In this document: piece by piece, positions 62,148 through 64,000 of the stretch
How positions within the stretch are numbered: position 1 is the first letter of the stretch
Layout of the letters: every line of letters starts with the position of its first letter
NCBI RefSeq assembly: GCF_003946265.1
Contig: NZ_RHNO01000013.1
Coordinates: 1 to 64,000 of the forward strand
From: Levilactobacillus yonginensis
Lineage (GTDB): Bacteria; Bacillota; Bacilli; Lactobacillales; Lactobacillaceae
Length of the DNA: 64,000 nucleotides
Reading direction: 5' to 3'
Made by a program: the position numbers and the translations under genes
Notes under the pieces: generated by a model
Told to the model about the DNA's origin: nothing
Database searches by the model: none
The model's input: the letters and a program-made list of their open reading frames with translations, nothing else

Positions 62148-62840
62148 ATGGCAAAATTAGTATTGATTCGCCACGGCCAAAGTGAATGGAACTTAGCTAA
62201 CAAGTTCACTGGCTGGGTTGACGTTGATTTAAGCGAAAAGGGTGTCGAAGAAGCCAAGGCTGCTGGTCAAAAGATCAAGGAATCTGGCATGAAGTTCGAC
62301 TACGCTTACACGTCAGTTCTGAAGCGGGCAATCAAGACGTTACACTACGTCTTGGAAGAATCTGACCAACTTTGGATTCCAGAAACCAAGACTTGGCGTT
62401 TGAACGAACGTCACTACGGTGCTTTACAAGGCCTGAACAAGAAGGAAACCGCTGAAAAGTACGGTGATGACCAAGTTCACATCTGGCGTCGTTCATATGA
62501 TGTTTTGCCTCCACTTTTGGATGCAGATGCTGAAGGTTCAGCTGTTAAGGACCCACGTTACGCTAACTTGGACCCTAACATCGTACCCGGTGGTGAAAAC
62601 TTGAAGGTTACCCTGGAACGCGTTATGCCTTTCTGGGAAGACCAAATCGCACCTAAGTTACTCGACGGCAAGAACGTGATCATCGCTGCCCACGGTAACT
62701 CATTACGTGCTTTGAGCAAGTACATCGAACGGATCTCCGACGATGACATCATGGACCTCGAAATGGCTACTGGTGAACCAGTGGTCTACGATTTCGATGA
62801 CAAGTTAAACATGACTAGCAAGACGAAGATGGGCAAGTAG
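62148..62840 (+). CDS. gpmA: 2,3-bisphosphoglycerate-dependent phosphoglycerate mutase
   Basis: 230-residue glycolytic enzyme. RHGQSEWN (catalytic His), [47 protein letters not shown] and [15 protein letters not shown] (second His). Length is typical of dPGM. Codon bias shows very high expression. AAAGAGG precedes the ATG at 62148. Confidence 0.98.
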   Translation: MAKLVLIRHGQSEWNLANKFTGWVDVDLSEKGVEEAKAAGQKIKESGMKFDYAYTSVLKRAIKTLHYVLEESDQLWIPETKTWRLNERHYGALQGLNKKETAEKYGDDQVHIWRRSYDVLPPLLDADAEGSAVKDPRYANLDPNIVPGGENLKVTLERVMPFWEDQIAPKLLDGKNVIIAAHGNSLRALSKYIERISDDDIMDLEMATGEPVVYDFDDKLNMTSKTKMGK

Positions 62841-62851
62841 TCCTTCCGACT

Positions 62852-62887
62852 CGGAGCCGCCTCGCACATGGGGGGCGGCTTTTTCGT
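62852..62887 (+). terminator. gpmA terminator
   Basis: GAGCCGCC-TCGCACATGG-GGGCGGCTTTTTC. Confidence 0.9.
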
Positions 62888-62952
62888 GGCCTGAAACTGG
62901 CTGGTAACGTTAATAATTAGCAGCATACTTATAAGAGAAAAGAGATTGGATT

Positions 62953-63198
62953 TTGGCAGATAAAGAAGTAACACAACTGGAAAAGATGAAGATCATTGGT
63001 TTATTTCGTAAAGAAGGGTTCTCTGGCGACTACGAAAATTTCCAACGGGTCAGTGGTACCGACCGGGAATTCTTCGTGGTCATGAGTAATGAGCAGGGTA
63101 TCAAGGCGTTATTCCGAGCTAGCTTGATGCTGAACGCGGTTGAGTTCCAGTACGTGTTGGATGATAAGCATACGTTTGTGATGGAAAAAGCTGAATAG
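62953..63198 (+). CDS. Small hypothetical protein
   Basis: 81-residue soluble protein, TTG start with AAAAGAGA upstream. Features: QLEKMKIIGLFRKEGFSGDYENFQRVSGTDREFFVVMSNEQGIKALFRASLMLNAVEFQYVLDDKH. I do not recognise the family. It has a promoter region and its own terminator. Confidence 0.6.
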   Translation: MADKEVTQLEKMKIIGLFRKEGFSGDYENFQRVSGTDREFFVVMSNEQGIKALFRASLMLNAVEFQYVLDDKHTFVMEKAE

Positions 63199-63206
63199 TA
63201 AGCAAT

Positions 63207-63249
63207 ATAAGGTGACTAGCTCTTATCAATGGAGCTAGTCACTTTTTTA
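63207..63249 (+). terminator. Terminator after the 81-aa protein gene
   Basis: GTGACTAGCT-CTTATCAATGG-AGCTAGTCACTTTTTTAA. Confidence 0.9.
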
Positions 63250-63783
63250 AAATCTCTTTGAAAAATATGTGATTTTCTTTTGCTATGGAGCACCCTTTCA
63301 TGGGTTGTGGTTTACATGTATGGCACTCTAAAATGAAATGGTTGGGTACAATCTGGCCAGTGAAGAACTTGATGTGATGTGCGTAGCTGGTGCATTAGGG
63401 GATGGTAGGTTAAATTGATCCGAGTTGGAAGCTGAGACTGAATGATGTTTGATTGGTATTTAGCAAAACGAATTATGCTGAAGATTGGAATAACGGTGAT
63501 TATGGAGTTGATAAGAATTGTGGATATTCGGACTAAGGAAGCGCGGAAGTGGTGTGCGTGTGAAGTAGATAGGTGATTGGAAGTATTTGGTGCCACTGTG
63601 GTACTCAGTATTTTTTTGATGAAATGGGTAGAGACAACAGCTGAAATGAACATTAGGTATAGTTTGATATTGAATTTCAAAAAGAGTATTTGTTCGAGTT
63701 ATATGGAACTTGCAATAATATAGCCGTTAATTGTACAATTCTAGAAAAAATAGCTCGGATTGAGCTGACAAGAAAGAGGCGTG
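63250..63783 (+). promoter_or_regulatory. Intergenic region with promoter of the last gene
   Basis: AT-rich, no accepted gene. TTGCAA (63710-63715) and TACAAT (63734-63739), spacing 18, lead to AGAAAGAGG before the ATG at 63784. Confidence 0.5.
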
Positions 63784-64000
63784 ATGTTCGTAATGTCTAA
63801 AAAGGACGAACTATCGATTGGAAAATTAGAGACGCTAGTACGCGAAGTTGTGAAAAGTGTTGAGCCTGTTACAAGGGAGAATATTGGTCAAGCGACTGTT
63901 ATGGGAACCAAGGTAAGCTACAGGTATTCTTCAGAACGTTTACTTGAGCTAAAGGAGGAAGTTATTGGTAGCAAGAACTTCCATTTTTTTGAGGCTGGCT
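63784..64000 (+). CDS. Truncated gene at right edge, unknown product
   Basis: 72 codons without stop before the window ends. Features: MSKKDELSIGKLETLVREVVKSVEPVTRENIG, VSYRYSSERLLELKEEVIGS. AT-rich compared with core genes. Too little sequence to name; likely accessory. Confidence 0.55.
   Translation, partial: MFVMSKKDELSIGKLETLVREVVKSVEPVTRENIGQATVMGTKVSYRYSSERLLELKEEVIGSKNFHFFEAG

Noticed and set aside
63312-63680. 122-codon minus-strand frame
   Set aside because: No ribosome site, AT-rich random-like composition, no recognisable domain.

Overview
The window is a chromosomal segment of a heterofermentative Lactobacillaceae member, most likely Levilactobacillus (the L. brevis group). The main evidence is three S-layer protein genes whose N-termini closely match the L. 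brevis SlpA family (start [18 protein letters not shown]), several secreted DUF5776 and SH3-like surface proteins, and the rsmG-noc-parA-parB-DUF951-ychF-DUF1129 block that Lactobacillaceae carry near oriC. I see no rRNA, tRNA, CRISPR array or intact insertion sequence.

Layout. Positions 0.8-16.3 kb form a cell-surface island. It holds a secreted SH3-like protein, two tandem DUF5776 paralogues, slp1, slp2, a MucBP/DUF5776 protein, a secreted tyrosine phosphatase and slp3. An AT-rich reverse transcriptase gene of the defence/abortive-infection type (13.2-14.7 kb) sits inside this island. Its upstream region contains a long hairpin and an antisense 45-codon hydrophobic ORF. Positions 16.3-26.3 kb are accessory: regulators, a DinJ/YafQ toxin-antitoxin pair, a Fic-like protein with a degenerate active site, an NAD(P)-binding reductase, and an ImmA/IrrE-DUF4411 toxin-antitoxin-like pair. 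Positions 26.3-27.6 kb have no convincing gene but contain a cre-overlapped promoter followed about 590 nt later by a strong terminator, so I propose a long non-coding RNA. Positions 27.6-33.2 kb form a nucleoside/purine salvage cluster: a phosphopentomutase-like protein missing metal ligands, a NupC transporter, an AzgA-type permease with a structured leader, and a nucleoside hydrolase. Positions 35.1-40.5 kb are the origin-proximal housekeeping block, followed by a Ser-rich secreted protein, a GT-C membrane glycosyltransferase, a CBS-less guaB, an OmpR-type two-component system and dacA. Positions 50-64 kb hold a YhgE/Pip protein, a GNAT enzyme, AzlCD, an orphan antitoxin, cfa, a membrane-anchored TPR-like protein, a ROK regulator, an AI-2E transporter, gpmA and a truncated gene at the right edge.

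The most striking signal is not a gene. Fourteen copies of a 150-190 nt, GC-rich, multi-hairpin intergenic element are scattered through the window (about 0.45, 19.8, 30.1, 30.5, 34.7, 40.5, 40.8, 41.1, 44.1, 44.6, 46.2, 46.4, 56.2 and 61.7 kb). Each copy has a different but almost perfectly complementary outer stem of roughly 7-20 bp, internal hairpins whose arms change together between copies, and a nearly constant loop. Two subfamilies can be told apart, and copies tend to occur as close, oppositely oriented pairs. This looks like a structured repeat family under selection for folding rather than for sequence. I cannot link it to a named family from memory.
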